A stretch of 64,000 bases of DNA, from contig JACKQC010000007.1 in assembly GCA_024233085.1 (NCBI GenBank), forward strand, positions 62,001-126,000. The letters run 5' to 3'. Of this stretch, positions 40,653 to 48,674 are shown piece after piece; the stretch's first letter is position 1, and each line of letters starts with the position of its first letter. A program made the position numbers and the translations under genes. Source of the DNA: Akkermansiaceae bacterium. Its GTDB lineage: Bacteria > Verrucomicrobiota > Verrucomicrobiia > Verrucomicrobiales > DEV007. The notes under the pieces are model-generated. The model was not told where the DNA came from. It did no database searches and saw only the letters and a program-made list of their open reading frames with translations.

Positions 40653-41891
40653 GTGACCTATCCCGAAGCCATCGAGTGGCTCTACGGGACCCAGCTTTTC
40701 GGAATCAAGCTGGGCCTCGAGAATTCCCACCGCCTGCTCCAGGAGCTGGAAGCCGAAAAACCGTCTCCCGCGACGCGGATCGTTCACGTCGCCGGCACCA
40801 ACGGAAAGGGCTCCGTCTGCGCCATGCTCGACGCCATGCTGCGCGCCGGCGGCGCGCGCACCGGGCTTTTCACCTCGCCCCACCTCGTCTCCTTTCGCGA
40901 GCGCATCCGCGTCAACGGCGGGACGATCGCCGAGGACGAGGTCGCCTCGGGACTTTCGGAGATTCGCGCGCGGGTCGAAGCCTGGGAGATTCATCCCACC
41001 TTTTTCGAAATCACGCTCGGCCTGGCGATGCGGCATTTCAAAAGAGAGCGCTGCCAGGCCCTCGTCATCGAGACCGGCATGGGCGGCCGGCTCGACGCCA
41101 CCAACGCCCTTGCCTCGGACGTCGCGGTCATCACGCCCATCGGGCTCGACCACACCCAGTGGCTCGGCAAAACCCACACCGCCGTCGCCGTCGAGAAGGC
41201 CGGCATCATCAAGCCCGGCAAACCGGTCGTCTCGGCCCTCCAGGTGCCCGAGGCCGCCGCCGTCATCGAAGTCGCCGCCCGGCGGGAAGGCGCGCCGCTT
41301 CACCTCGCCGGCCGAACCCTGCCCGAAAACTGGACCGTCGCGCTGACCGGTCCGCATCAGCGGCAAAACGCCGCCCTGGCGGTCGCCGCGGCCCGCCTGC
41401 TGTGGCCGGAGATTTCCGAATCGGCGATCGAAACGGGTCTCGCCACCGTCAAGTGGCCCGCGCGATTCCAGCGAATCGGCGAACGCTTTGTCATCGACGG
41501 CGCCCACAACGCCCACGCCGCCGCCGTCCTCGCCGAAACCTGGCGCGCGACCTTTCCCGCCGGCGAAAAGGCGACCGTCATCTTCGGCGGCGTCGCCACC
41601 AAGGACACCTCCGAGGTCCTGAGCCTGCTCGGCGACTTCGCCGGGCGCTGGATTTTCGTGAAGGTCGCCTCCCAACGCGGCCTGCCGGCCGAAAACCTGC
41701 TGAAAACCTGGAATAGCCTCTCCCGCCCCGGCATTCCGGCCGAAACCGCCCCGTCGATGACCGAGGCCCTCGCCCGCGCCGAGGCGGTCGCCGAAGCCGA
41801 CCCCATCCTCGTGACCGGCTCGCTCTACCTCGCCGGCGAAGCCATCGCGCAACTCCAAGGCGGACCGCCCTTCGAACCCAGCGAGCAGTGA
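40653..41891 (+). CDS. folC: Bifunctional folylpolyglutamate/dihydrofolate synthase
   Basis: 412 residues from a GTG start (VTYPEAIEWLYGTQLFGIKL). The P-loop IVHVAGTNGKGSVCAMLDAM lies near residue 50, TSPHLVSFRERIRVNG and the magnesium region VIETGMGGRLDATNA follow, and FVIDGAHNAHAAAVLAETW marks the C-terminal domain. It adds glutamate to dihydropteroate and folates. It sits directly downstream of accD. Confidence 0.93.
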   Translation: MTYPEAIEWLYGTQLFGIKLGLENSHRLLQELEAEKPSPATRIVHVAGTNGKGSVCAMLDAMLRAGGARTGLFTSPHLVSFRERIRVNGGTIAEDEVASGLSEIRARVEAWEIHPTFFEITLGLAMRHFKRERCQALVIETGMGGRLDATNALASDVAVITPIGLDHTQWLGKTHTAVAVEKAGIIKPGKPVVSALQVPEAAAVIEVAARREGAPLHLAGRTLPENWTVALTGPHQRQNAALAVAAARLLWPEISESAIETGLATVKWPARFQRIGERFVIDGAHNAHAAAVLAETWRATFPAGEKATVIFGGVATKDTSEVLSLLGDFAGRWIFVKVASQRGLPAENLLKTWNSLSRPGIPAETAPSMTEALARAEAVAEADPILVTGSLYLAGEAIAQLQGGPPFEPSEQ

Positions 41892-42013
41892 ACCCGCCGA
41901 TCGCGTCTTGAGACGGCGGAGCCGGAGTGGTAGCCTTCCCCCGGAATGGCCGCCAACCTGAAAGAAACCGCCGCCCTCTAAGACGTGGTGAACCGTTTTC
42001 GCGACACGCTCCG

Positions 42014-43192
42014 GTGATCTATCTCGACAACAACGCCACCACCCGCATCCATCCCGAAGTCCGCGAGGCGATGGAGCCGTGGCTTTCGCCCGAGGGCTAC
42101 GGAAATCCCTCCGCCGGTTACCGATTCGGGAAACGCGCCCGCGAGGCCGTCGAGACCGCCCGCGAGGAAGTCGCCGCCCTCGTCGACGCCGAGCCGGAGG
42201 AGATCGTCTTCACCGGCTGCGGCACGGAGTCGAACAACACCGCGCTCCTTTCCGCCGTCCAATGCCATCCCGAGCGGAGGATCGTGGTCACCAGCGCCGC
42301 CGAGCACAGCGCAACCGAGCAGCCCTGCGCCTTCCTCGAGTCAACAGGGTACGATGTCCGACGCAACCCTGTTGACTCTCGCGGAAATCTCGATCTCGAC
42401 GCCCTCCGCGAGGCGGTCGTGCCGGGCCAAACCGCCGTCCTCAGCCTGATCTGGGCGAACAACGAGACCGGCGTCCTCTCGCCCGTCGCCGAGGCGGCGG
42501 CGATCGCGCGCGAAGCCGGCGCCCTTTTCCACACTGACGCGGTCCAGGCCATCGGGAAAATCCCCGTCTCGGTCCGCGGGGCCGGCATCGCGATGCTCTC
42601 GATGTCGGGCCACAAACTCCACGCGCCCAAGGGCGTCGGCGCGCTCTACGTGAGCCGCCACGCGCGGTTTCAGCCGCTGCTCCTGGGCGGCGGACAGGAG
42701 GGCGGACGGCGTTCCGGCACGGAAAACGTGGCCGGCATCGTCGGTTTTGGCGCCGCGGCCCGGCTGATGCGAAAGGCGCTCGACGGCGACCGGATCGCGA
42801 ACCTGCGCGCCCTGCGCGACCGCTTCGAAGCCGGCGTCCTCGCCGCGGTCGAGGAGGTCGAGGTGAACGGCGATCGGGAAAACCGCCTCGCCAACACCTC
42901 GAACCTCTATTTTCCCGGCATCGACGGCGAGGGGCTGCTGATCCTGCTCGACGAGGCCGGCGTGTGTTGTTCGCCCGGGTCGGCCTGCGGTTCGGGCTCG
43001 GTGAAGCCCTCCCGCGTCATCAAGGCGATGGGTTTTTCCACCGAGCGCGCCCGGAGCAGCGTGCGGTTTTCGGTGTCCGAGTTCAACACGATTGCCGAAA
43101 TTGACGAAGCCGTGGAAGCGATCCGCGCCGCCGCCGGCAAACTCCGGATCGTCATGCCGAAAAATCTCGGTCGCGTGATTTCGCGGCGGTGA
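42014..43192 (+). CDS. Cysteine desulfurase (NifS/IscS family)
   Basis: 392 residues, starting with a GTG (VIYLDNNATTRIHPEVREAM). PLP lysine in MLSMSGHKLHAPKGVGALYV, substrate region QEGGRRSGTENVAGIVG, active-site loop VCCSPGSACGSGSVKPSRV. It releases sulfur from cysteine for Fe-S clusters or tRNA thiolation; the exact paralogue (IscS or NifS) cannot be told, and no iscU is adjacent. The conserved segment LESTGYDVRRNPVDSRGNLD is largely encoded by a 41-bp palindromic element, yet its length matches other NifS/IscS proteins. Confidence 0.9.
   Translation: MIYLDNNATTRIHPEVREAMEPWLSPEGYGNPSAGYRFGKRAREAVETAREEVAALVDAEPEEIVFTGCGTESNNTALLSAVQCHPERRIVVTSAAEHSATEQPCAFLESTGYDVRRNPVDSRGNLDLDALREAVVPGQTAVLSLIWANNETGVLSPVAEAAAIAREAGALFHTDAVQAIGKIPVSVRGAGIAMLSMSGHKLHAPKGVGALYVSRHARFQPLLLGGGQEGGRRSGTENVAGIVGFGAAARLMRKALDGDRIANLRALRDRFEAGVLAAVEEVEVNGDRENRLANTSNLYFPGIDGEGLLILLDEAGVCCSPGSACGSGSVKPSRVIKAMGFSTERARSSVRFSVSEFNTIAEIDEAVEAIRAAAGKLRIVMPKNLGRVISRR
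42338..42378. repeat. 41-bp double-palindrome element inside the cysteine desulfurase gene
   Basis: GAGTCAAC-AGG-GTACGATG, TCC, then GACGCAAC-CCT-GTTGACTC. The outer arms GAGTCAACAGGGT and ACCCTGTTGACTC pair perfectly over 13 bp, and the total is again 41 bp. It is translated as ESTGYDVRRNPVDS, the same frame used in bioA. The divergence lies at positions where NifS residues (GYxV, PVD) are conserved. Confidence 0.7.
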
Positions 43193-43193
43193 A

Positions 43194-43737
43194 TACCCCC
43201 TCCCCTCCGAAATCATCGGGGACTGGTGCCACGATGCGACGATTGGCGGCGAATTCGAGGAAATCCACGGCTGGCACATCTATCTGATGCCACACTTCGC
43301 GTTGAACGGCCTTCCCGAGGGCTGGCGCGACCGGGCGGCGGTCGCCGCCCACGGCATGTTGCGGGTCGTCGTTCCCACCCCCATGAAATCCGGCTTTCCG
43401 AACGCCGAACGCCGAACGCGCGGCCGCCGAGTTGGCGAAGTTTCGGCCGCCCGCCGAATACGATCCCTATCGGCGACCGGAAGACCACGCTCGGCTGGAG
43501 TATGGGCGGCTGCTGTGGAAGGTGCCGCGGGTCAGACGGCGTTTGCTGGAACATTGGACCGATCCGAGGCATCCCTGGCGGGATCGCTTTCTGCGAACAT
43601 GGCGCCCTCTGGTGGAAAGGCTCCTCGCGGCCGATCCCGAAAGCGACGAGGAACTCGATCGGGAACTCCGACAAGCGGGGCATTCCCTGCGGATGGTGAT
43701 GCGCGAAATCCCGCCGGTTTTTGGCGGGTTTTATTGA
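43194..43737 (+). pseudogene. Frameshifted hypothetical gene with 7-bp tandem repeat
   Basis: The first frame reads SEIIGDWCHDATIGGEFEEI then HGWHIYLMPHFALNGLPEG, with no start codon found, and runs to about 43400. From there a second frame gives ELAKFRPPAEYDPYRRPEDH and a helical end finishing PPVFGGFY. The break coincides with three tandem copies of a 7-bp unit (GAACGCC, GAACGCC, GAACGCG) at 43400-43420; removing one copy would join the two frames. No family recognised. Confidence 0.5.
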
Positions 43738-43769
43738 GACGGGGCGCCCCTGGATCGATGGCGCCGCGG

Positions 43770-43805
43770 GACGGTTTGCCGACCGGGAAAACCCGGTTGA
43801 CCGTC
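43770..43805 (+). promoter_or_regulatory. Two-part hairpin in the ilvC leader
   Basis: GACGGT (43770-43775) pairs with ACCGTC (43800-43805), enclosing ACCGGG-AAAA-CCCGGT (43782-43797). A 10-bp palindrome GGGGCGCCCC lies just upstream at 43741-43750. The structure stands about 65 bp before the ilvC start and could end upstream transcription or regulate ilvC. No U-tract follows, and I see no T-box or leader peptide. Confidence 0.35.
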
Positions 43806-43868
43806 TCGGGGTTTGCACGCACCCTTAGCGCCTCATTTTCCCGGAGACACCCGCTTACCAAACTATTT

Positions 43869-44897
43869 ATGCCAGCGAAAATCTACACCGACAAAGACGC
43901 CGACCTCGGCGTGCTGAAAAAGAAAACCCTCGCCGTGATCGGTTTCGGTTCGCAGGGGCACGCCCACGCGCTGAACCTGAAGGACAGCGGCATGAAGGTG
44001 ATCATCGGCCTTTACGCGAAGAGCAAGTCCCGCAAGGTCGCCGAGGAATACGGCTTCGAGGTGCTCGACACGGACGAGGCGGTCAAAAAGGCGGACGTCA
44101 TCTTCATCGCCTGTCCCGACACGAAGATCGCGGCCATTTACGAAAAGGACATCGCTCCGCACCTGACGAAGGGAAAGACGCTCCTTTTCAGCCACGGCTT
44201 CGCGATTCATTTCAAGACCGTCACGCCGCCCAAGGAAGTCAACGTGATCATGGTCGCTCCGAAGGGCCCCGGCCACATCGTGCGCCGCCAGTTCGTCGAG
44301 GGCAAGGGCGTCCCGTCCCTCATCGCCGTCCATCAGAATCCCGGCAAGGACGCCAAGAAAATCGCGCTCGCCTGGGCCAAGGGGATCGGCGGCACCCGCG
44401 CCGGGGTTTTCGAAACGGACTTCAAGGAGGAAACCGAAACCGACCTTTTCGGCGAGCAGACCGTCCTCTGCGGCGGCGTGAGCCAGCTCATCACGGCCGC
44501 CTACGAAACGCTGGTCGAGGCCGGTTACCAGCCCGAGATGGCCTACTTCGAGTGCCTCCACGAGCTGAAGCTGACCGTCGACCTGATCAACGAGTCCGGC
44601 ATCTCCGGGATGCGTTTTTCCATCTCCGAGACGGCCGAATACGGCGACCTGACCACCGGACCGAAGATTGTCGACGCCTCGGTGAAGAAGCGCATGAAAG
44701 CGGCGCTGAAAAACATCCAGTCGGGGAAATTCGCCAAGGAATGGATCCAGGAAAACGAGACCGGGCAGAAAAACTTCAAAGCCCTCCGCAAGGCGGGCGA
44801 GGAACATCCGATCGAGAAGGTCGGGAAACGGCTCCGCGGTCTCATGCCGTGGCTGAAAAAGCGCGACATCAAGGGCGCCCAGGCGGCTTACCATTGA
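43869..44897 (+). CDS. ilvC: Ketol-acid reductoisomerase, class I
   Basis: 342 residues, the short class I form. The NADPH motif is GFGSQGHAHALNLKDSGM, MVAPKGPGHIVRRQFVEGKG marks the hinge, and GISGMRFSISETAEYGDLTT the active site. It converts acetohydroxyacids to dihydroxy-isovalerate and -methylvalerate in branched-chain amino acid synthesis. No ilvBN is adjacent. A clear intrinsic terminator follows. Confidence 0.95.
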   Translation: MPAKIYTDKDADLGVLKKKTLAVIGFGSQGHAHALNLKDSGMKVIIGLYAKSKSRKVAEEYGFEVLDTDEAVKKADVIFIACPDTKIAAIYEKDIAPHLTKGKTLLFSHGFAIHFKTVTPPKEVNVIMVAPKGPGHIVRRQFVEGKGVPSLIAVHQNPGKDAKKIALAWAKGIGGTRAGVFETDFKEETETDLFGEQTVLCGGVSQLITAAYETLVEAGYQPEMAYFECLHELKLTVDLINESGISGMRFSISETAEYGDLTTGPKIVDASVKKRMKAALKNIQSGKFAKEWIQENETGQKNFKALRKAGEEHPIEKVGKRLRGLMPWLKKRDIKGAQAAYH

Positions 44898-44929
44898 TCC
44901 GGCTTTTTAACCGATATCCGTACTTTTCA

Positions 44930-44970
44930 AACGGGCCGTTCCGCGTTGATTGCGGGCGGCCCGTTTTCTT
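44930..44970 (+). terminator. Intrinsic terminator after ilvC
   Basis: AACGGGCCG (44930-44938) pairs perfectly with CGGCCCGTT (44957-44965), and the descending arm runs into TTTTCTT. The loop is 18 nt. It lies 33 bp after the ilvC stop and 8 bp before the next start codon. Confidence 0.7.
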
Positions 44971-44972
44971 GA

Positions 44973-45800
44973 ATGAGTCAGCAAAGCCAAAACCCGGCCG
45001 GCGATCCCGAAACGCCGGCCTCCGGCGCCGGGGAACGCGGCTACGCGCTGTTCGATCTCGATCACACCCTGCTGCCCTTCGACACGCAGGTGTTGTTCTG
45101 CGATTTCGTGATCCGGCGCGAACCCTGGCGGGTCCTGCATGTCCTGTGGTTCCTCCCGGTGGCGCCGCTCGGCGCGATGAGGGTCGTGTCGCTGCGCTGG
45201 CTGAAGCGGCTTTTCTCCAGCTATCTCTGGAAAATGCCCCGGGAGCGCCTGCGCCGCCACGCCCGCGAGTTCGCCGAAAGGGTGGTGCCGCGCCTCGTCT
45301 ATCCTGATGTGATGGCGGAACTCCGGCGCCATCAGAAGGCGGGCCGGATCACGATCCTGAACTCCGCGAGCCCCGGCCTCTATGTCGAGGAGATCGCCCG
45401 CGTGCTCGGATTCGATCACTGGGCGGCGACGCGGCTGGTCCGGTACGAGGTGATGCCTTTCCTGCCGGAAATCGACGGCCCCAACAACAAGCACGGCGCG
45501 AAGATCCCGGCGATGGAGCGGTTTCTCCCCCCCGATTTCAGTCCTTCCTCTGGAGATAAGCTGCCAGACAGTTGGGGATACTCCGACAGCGCCGCCGATC
45601 TGCCGATGCTCTCGTTGTGCGAGCACGCGATGATGATTCATCCCGGAAAAAAATTCGCCCGCGTCGGCGCCGAGCGCGGTTGGTGGTCGCTTCTCCCCGA
45701 GCGTCCCTACCGGGGCCGATGGGGCGGCCGTCTCGCCACCCTGCTCCAGATTTTCGGGCTCTATCGCCTGCCCGACTCCGGCGCCGCCGACGGGGCGTGA
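44973..45800 (+). CDS. HAD-IB family phosphatase (SerB-like)
   Basis: 275 residues. Motif I is YALFDLDHTLLPFDT with the nucleophile Asp, motif II ITILNSASPGLYVEEI, and motif III/IV GYSDSAADLPMLSLC; a helical cap with membrane-like residues (VLHVLWFLPVAPLGAM) lies between I and II. HAD-IB members dephosphorylate phosphoserine, lysophosphatidate or similar small phosphates. The 3' end overlaps the convergent UbiA-type gene by 40 bp, which makes joint antisense regulation possible. Confidence 0.82.
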   Translation: MSQQSQNPAGDPETPASGAGERGYALFDLDHTLLPFDTQVLFCDFVIRREPWRVLHVLWFLPVAPLGAMRVVSLRWLKRLFSSYLWKMPRERLRRHAREFAERVVPRLVYPDVMAELRRHQKAGRITILNSASPGLYVEEIARVLGFDHWAATRLVRYEVMPFLPEIDGPNNKHGAKIPAMERFLPPDFSPSSGDKLPDSWGYSDSAADLPMLSLCEHAMMIHPGKKFARVGAERGWWSLLPERPYRGRWGGRLATLLQIFGLYRLPDSGAADGA

Positions 45801-46747
45801 TAGTCGCCGGGCGAATGGAGGATCTCCTTCGCGTTGAAAAGCCCTGCTTTGTGCGCATAGAGCAACGCGGCGGCGACGACCGCCGTCAGGGCGGTCGAAA
45901 CGATGATCCACTTGTTTTGCAGCAATTGCTCCGGCTCGAGACGCGCGCCGATCTCGCTCATGGCATGCCGGAAATACATCACCACCGCCAGCACCACCAA
46001 CGGGAAGACGAAAGCGAGATTGTTCAGCGCCGGGTAGCTCGCCATCGCCCACCCCGAGCAGAAACAAAAAAGATTCGCGTAGGTGATCATCGCGATGACG
46101 AGCGACCGGTCCGTGTAAACTTTGAAGGATTTTCGGTACTGCCCGCTGAGTTCCTTGTCGTCGATGAAGCGAAACTCCGAATAGCGCTTGCCGGTCATCA
46201 GCAGTCCCCCGAAACACCACCAGGCCAGCATGATCGACAAGGGCGGAAAATGCCGGGTCTCCACCAGGGCGAACCACCCGAGCCAGAGCCGGATCGGATT
46301 GTTGAAGGACTCGGCGATGACATCGAGAAACGCGCGGTCCTTCAGCCGGACCGGTTCCACGTTGTAAACCAACCCGCTCAGCAACAAAAGGCCGAGCGAA
46401 ATCCAGTAACCCGGATTCCGGAACCACCAGAGCGCCAGGGCAAAGCCCACCACGACGCACGCGATCATGATTCCCCAAAGGATCGGCACGTTGACGCGGC
46501 CCGCCGGGATGGGCCGGACGTTTTTCCTCGGGTGGAGTTTGTCGAATGGCGCGTCGAGGATTTCGTTCAAAATGTAATTCGCCGACGCGATCAGGCAGGC
46601 CGGAACGAGCGAGAGAAAAGCCCGGAGGACGGTCCCCCCATCGATCTCGAGGTCGAGCGCGAGGACGATGGCGACCGCGTGCCCGAAGACGATGAAGACG
46701 TTCTTCAGCCAATGGTCGACACGGGCGACTCTCAGATAATCGATCAT
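45761..46747 (-). CDS. UbiA-family prenyltransferase (DPPR-synthase-like)
   Basis: 328 residues, eight or nine transmembrane helices. The first Asp-rich motif is SANYILNEILDAPFDKLHPR and the second lies near FLDVIAESFNNPIRLWLGW. The spacing and the motif DKLHPRKNVRPIPAGRV recall decaprenyl-phosphate phosphoribose (DPPR) synthases and related UbiA enzymes acting on polyprenyl phosphate. A HAD phosphatase is the convergent neighbour, the same pairing as in DPPR pathways. The precise substrate is not proven. The start is the ATG of MIDYLRVARVDHW. Confidence 0.78.
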   Translation of the reverse strand: MIDYLRVARVDHWLKNVFIVFGHAVAIVLALDLEIDGGTVLRAFLSLVPACLIASANYILNEILDAPFDKLHPRKNVRPIPAGRVNVPILWGIMIACVVVGFALALWWFRNPGYWISLGLLLLSGLVYNVEPVRLKDRAFLDVIAESFNNPIRLWLGWFALVETRHFPPLSIMLAWWCFGGLLMTGKRYSEFRFIDDKELSGQYRKSFKVYTDRSLVIAMITYANLFCFCSGWAMASYPALNNLAFVFPLVVLAVVMYFRHAMSEIGARLEPEQLLQNKWIIVSTALTAVVAAALLYAHKAGLFNAKEILHSPGDYHAPSAAPESGRR

Positions 46748-46935
46748 GGTCCTGCGGTTTCTCGGGCGTATGGCCAAAGCCGGAACGGAACGGAACGGTT
46801 TGAAAATCGCCGCCTCAGAGGACGGCATGCATAGCCCACGGAAACGCCGACCACAAAAGCTTTTTGACGAAAGCCCCGCCCCCGTCGGACGGCGATGCCG
46901 AGGCCCGGCCTTCGCCCGGCCCGGGAGAGAGAAGA

Positions 46936-47010
46936 TTTGGCGTCCCCGCCGGGAATCGAACCCAGATCTAAGGTTTAGGAAACCCTTGTTCTATCCGTTG
47001 AACTACGAGG
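46936..47010 (-). tRNA. tRNA-Arg(CCT), canonical
   Basis: On the minus strand, acceptor GTCCTCG pairs with CGGGGAC, discriminator G, CCA encoded. The D loop contains GG (AACGGATA), the anticodon loop is TTCCTAA and the T loop is the standard TTCGATT. It serves as the host-type reference against which the array tRNAs differ. Confidence 0.93.
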
Positions 47011-47081
47011 ACCCGACACACGCCGAAGGCATCAGGGCGATGCGTCCACCCGACGATCCATAGCACTCAAGTCGTCCGGGC

Positions 47082-47479
47082 TCAAGCCTCGGAAAGGCCA
47101 TGGCCGCGAATGAAAGCGGCGGTCGCAAACCGTGGCATGGCCATCCGGGCCATGTATTCGGGGAAGGGGATGTTTTCCCGTAAACCCGCCATCGGATCGC
47201 CCTTGGCCCCCCGGGTTGTCCAATCCACCGCGGGCGTGATCCGCCAAATCGACCGGTACTTTCCATCAAACCGGAAAGCCAACTCAGGAGATCTGGAAAT
47301 GGCGCCCTCTGTTCCATCGGACTGGAGGATTTGAGGTGGCGGCGTCCCAAATTACCGTTCCGATTGTCCAGCGACGCGCCAAAATCATAGATATATGCAT
47401 TTTCTTTCAACATTTCATTGACATTCGAATCTAAAGAGTATATTAGCTCACTGTCTTCCATAAGCATGTCAATATTCAT
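47082..47479 (-). pseudogene. Broken A/T-rich ORF remnant beside the tRNA-Arg gene
   Basis: An A/T-rich N-terminus (MNIDMLMEDSELIYSLDSNV) is open from 47479 and continues for about 70 residues. A second frame from about 47282 continues as LAFRFDGKYRSIWRITPAVD and ends near HGLSEA. The two halves look like one gene broken by a frameshift. The composition differs from the neighbours, which suggests transferred DNA next to a tRNA gene. Family unknown. Confidence 0.3.
47418..47446 (+). promoter_or_regulatory. Strong sigma70-like promoter upstream of the leader RNA
   Basis: TTGACA at 47418-47423 is followed after 17 bp by TATTAG (47441-47446), or after 15 bp by TATATT. It is A/T-rich in a GC-rich genome, on the plus strand. 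Transcription would start near 47452 and run to the hairpins at 47626-47710. Confidence 0.5.
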
Positions 47480-47710
47480 TGCCAGAACAAATCAAATCCC
47501 GACCGGACAGGAGATCCGTTGGTCGATGGGCCATTGCGCCGTCGATTCGGCCACGAATCGCCTCTCCCAAAGCCCCGCCGCGGGCCGGAGTCGGAGCCTT
47601 GATTTGCTCCGCGAGAAATACGAAGGGAGGGCGCGGTTCACGTAAAAAACCGTTCAAAACTGTTTTGCGTGAACCCCGCCCTCCAAAGGAGGCGGGGTTT
47701 TTTGTTTTTG
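47452..47710 (+). ncRNA. Candidate non-coding RNA with switchable terminator
   Basis: Bounded by a promoter and an intrinsic terminator, about 260 nt, with no ORF that looks real. Two mutually exclusive hairpins form at the 3' end. GGAGGGCG-C-GGTTCACG (47626-47642) pairs with CGTGAACC-C-CGCCCTCC (47668-47684) over 16 of 17 positions. The same 47674-47684 segment can instead form the terminator with 47688-47697. The arrangement resembles an attenuator. It does not match 6S, SRP, tmRNA or RNase P as far as I can see. Confidence 0.35.
47674..47710 (+). terminator. Intrinsic terminator
   Basis: CCCCGCC-C-TCC, AAA loop, then GGAGGCGGGG followed by TTTTTTGTTTTT. It is a strong GC stem with a long U-tract, overlapping the alternative 17-bp upstream hairpin. 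Confidence 0.75.
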
Positions 47711-47796
47711 TAAATTATTGATTTTAAACCATAAACACTAAGTTATAGGCCGACAAAACTGAAACCGGCCAATCCGAAGAAAAACCATCCATTCGA

Positions 47797-47885
47797 ACGA
47801 AAAAACCCGTCACCGGCGGCCACCGATGACGGGTTCGAACGAGAGACAAGCCGACCGACACGAAGATCGCCCGCTCGCCCCTACC
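47797..47885 (-). ncRNA. Candidate small RNA, divergent from the array
   Basis: On the minus strand a promoter-like pair (47892-47919) is followed about 50 nt later by AACCCGTCA-loop-TGACGGGTT (47804-47835) and a T-run, giving a transcript of about 90 nt. The gap contains no convincing ORF. The position, back-to-back with the array promoter, suggests a regulatory or tRNA-like partner RNA, but I do not recognise it. Confidence 0.3.
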
Positions 47886-47891
47886 GCGAAC

Positions 47892-47919
47892 AGCATAACA
47901 GCGATCCGCCATCGGTCAA
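47892..47919 (-). promoter_or_regulatory. Minus-strand promoter of the divergent pair
   Basis: Read on the minus strand: TTGACC, 16 bp, TATGCT. It lies 25 bp from the plus-strand promoter of the array and points away from it. Confidence 0.45.
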
Positions 47920-47943
47920 GAAAGACGGGCCGCCCCGCGCGGT

Positions 47944-47971
47944 TTGTCAGGGGGATTTCTATATATAGATA
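47944..47971 (+). promoter_or_regulatory. Candidate promoter of the tRNA array
   Basis: TTGTCA (47944-47949), 16-bp spacer, TAGATA (47966-47971), embedded in the run TTTCTATATATAGATAT. It is the nearest plausible plus-strand promoter before the array, and no obvious terminator lies between it and the first tRNA. Transcription would begin near 47978. Confidence 0.45.
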
Positions 47972-47977
47972 TCTCGA

Positions 47978-48390
47978 CGCAAATCTCTGGTTCGAATTGA
48001 AATGAACAACAAACTTTCACTCGATAAACCAGAGGCTTCCCCCGGGAGGTGTGCCTGCCAAACACCGAAACGTCCGTCGTGAAAACCTGCGGCTGTCTCT
48101 CCAGAGAGTGAGGCAACGGTGTTCGTTCTTTTCCATTTTCGAGGAAGAGCGTTGTCCGCCCGTCATCCGACGCCACAGCAAGGAAGGTCGGGAACCGCGA
48201 GCCACCACTGGCCGCACCGTTTCCGCCTCCGCCTGAACGACTTCGTCGCCCCCGCCGGAATCCGACCTAAAACGAATCCACACGCAGGCCTGGTCCCCTG
48301 CGGCGCCCCGGCGATTCGAGCGATTTGGGCCTTTGGCTTCATTTTGCATGACTGGCTGGCTGTCGCTTTACCCGATTTCCGAAAACGAAA
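47978..48390 (+). other. Array leader, about 410 nt without a recognised gene
   Basis: No convincing ORF or canonical tRNA. The only notable structure is AACACCG (48061-48067) pairing with CGGTGTT (48117-48123), with a small hairpin CTCTC-CA-GAGAG inside; at 63 nt it is too short for a normal tRNA. The rest is GC-rich with a T-rich patch near 48124-48140. Confidence 0.35.
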
Positions 48391-48465
48391 CACGCCGCGC
48401 ACCAGCTTGTGCGGGAGGGTCTCCAAAACCCACCTTGCCTGGGGCGGCACCAGGGCGGCGTGCCA
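48391..48465 (+). tRNA. tRNA-Trp(CCA), non-canonical core
   Basis: Acceptor CACGCCG pairs with CGGCGTG, CCA encoded. The anticodon loop CTCCAAA is identical to that of typical bacterial tRNA-Trp. The D loop CAGCTT lacks GG, and the T loop is GGCGGCA (G54, G55, G58) on a perfect CCTGG/CCAGG stem. One spare pair between acceptor and T stem and a mismatch in the anticodon stem lower confidence. Confidence 0.65.
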
Positions 48466-48478
48466 GTTTTCCAACGAT

Positions 48479-48554
48479 GGGCCAGGAGTGTCGAAAGATA
48501 GCACGGCCGCCTTGCAAGCAGCAGGACCGGGAGCGTTACCCGGCTGGTCCACCA
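48479..48554 (+). tRNA. tRNA-Ala(TGC), keeps G3:U70
   Basis: Acceptor GGGCCAG/CTGGTCC has a G-U wobble exactly at the third pair, the alanine identity element. Discriminator A and CCA follow. Anticodon loop CTTGCAA, T loop AGCGTTA, D loop CGAAAGATA with AG instead of GG. All other layout lengths are standard. Confidence 0.85.
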
Positions 48555-48574
48555 TTTTCCCATTTCAAATTCAA

Positions 48575-48651
48575 CGCGGTGAGGTCGAAGCAGTGGAGAC
48601 GGGTGCCTTGGGAGCATCAGAAAGCAGGTGCGACTCCTGCTACCGCGACCA
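48575..48651 (+). tRNA. tRNA-Pro(TGG), non-canonical core
   Basis: Acceptor CGCGGTG/TACCGCG, discriminator A, CCA. Anticodon arm GGTGC-CTTGGGA-GCATC, five pairs including one G-U. T loop TGCGACT. The D loop AAGCAGTGG contains CAG. Confidence 0.83.
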
Positions 48652-48674
48652 ATTTCCAAAACCATCAATCAGAT

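Noticed and set aside
48391..48465. Eight-pair acceptor as a sign of a special tRNA
   Set aside because: The extra pair can be absorbed as a neighbouring stack; the anticodon loop is plain tRNA-Trp.
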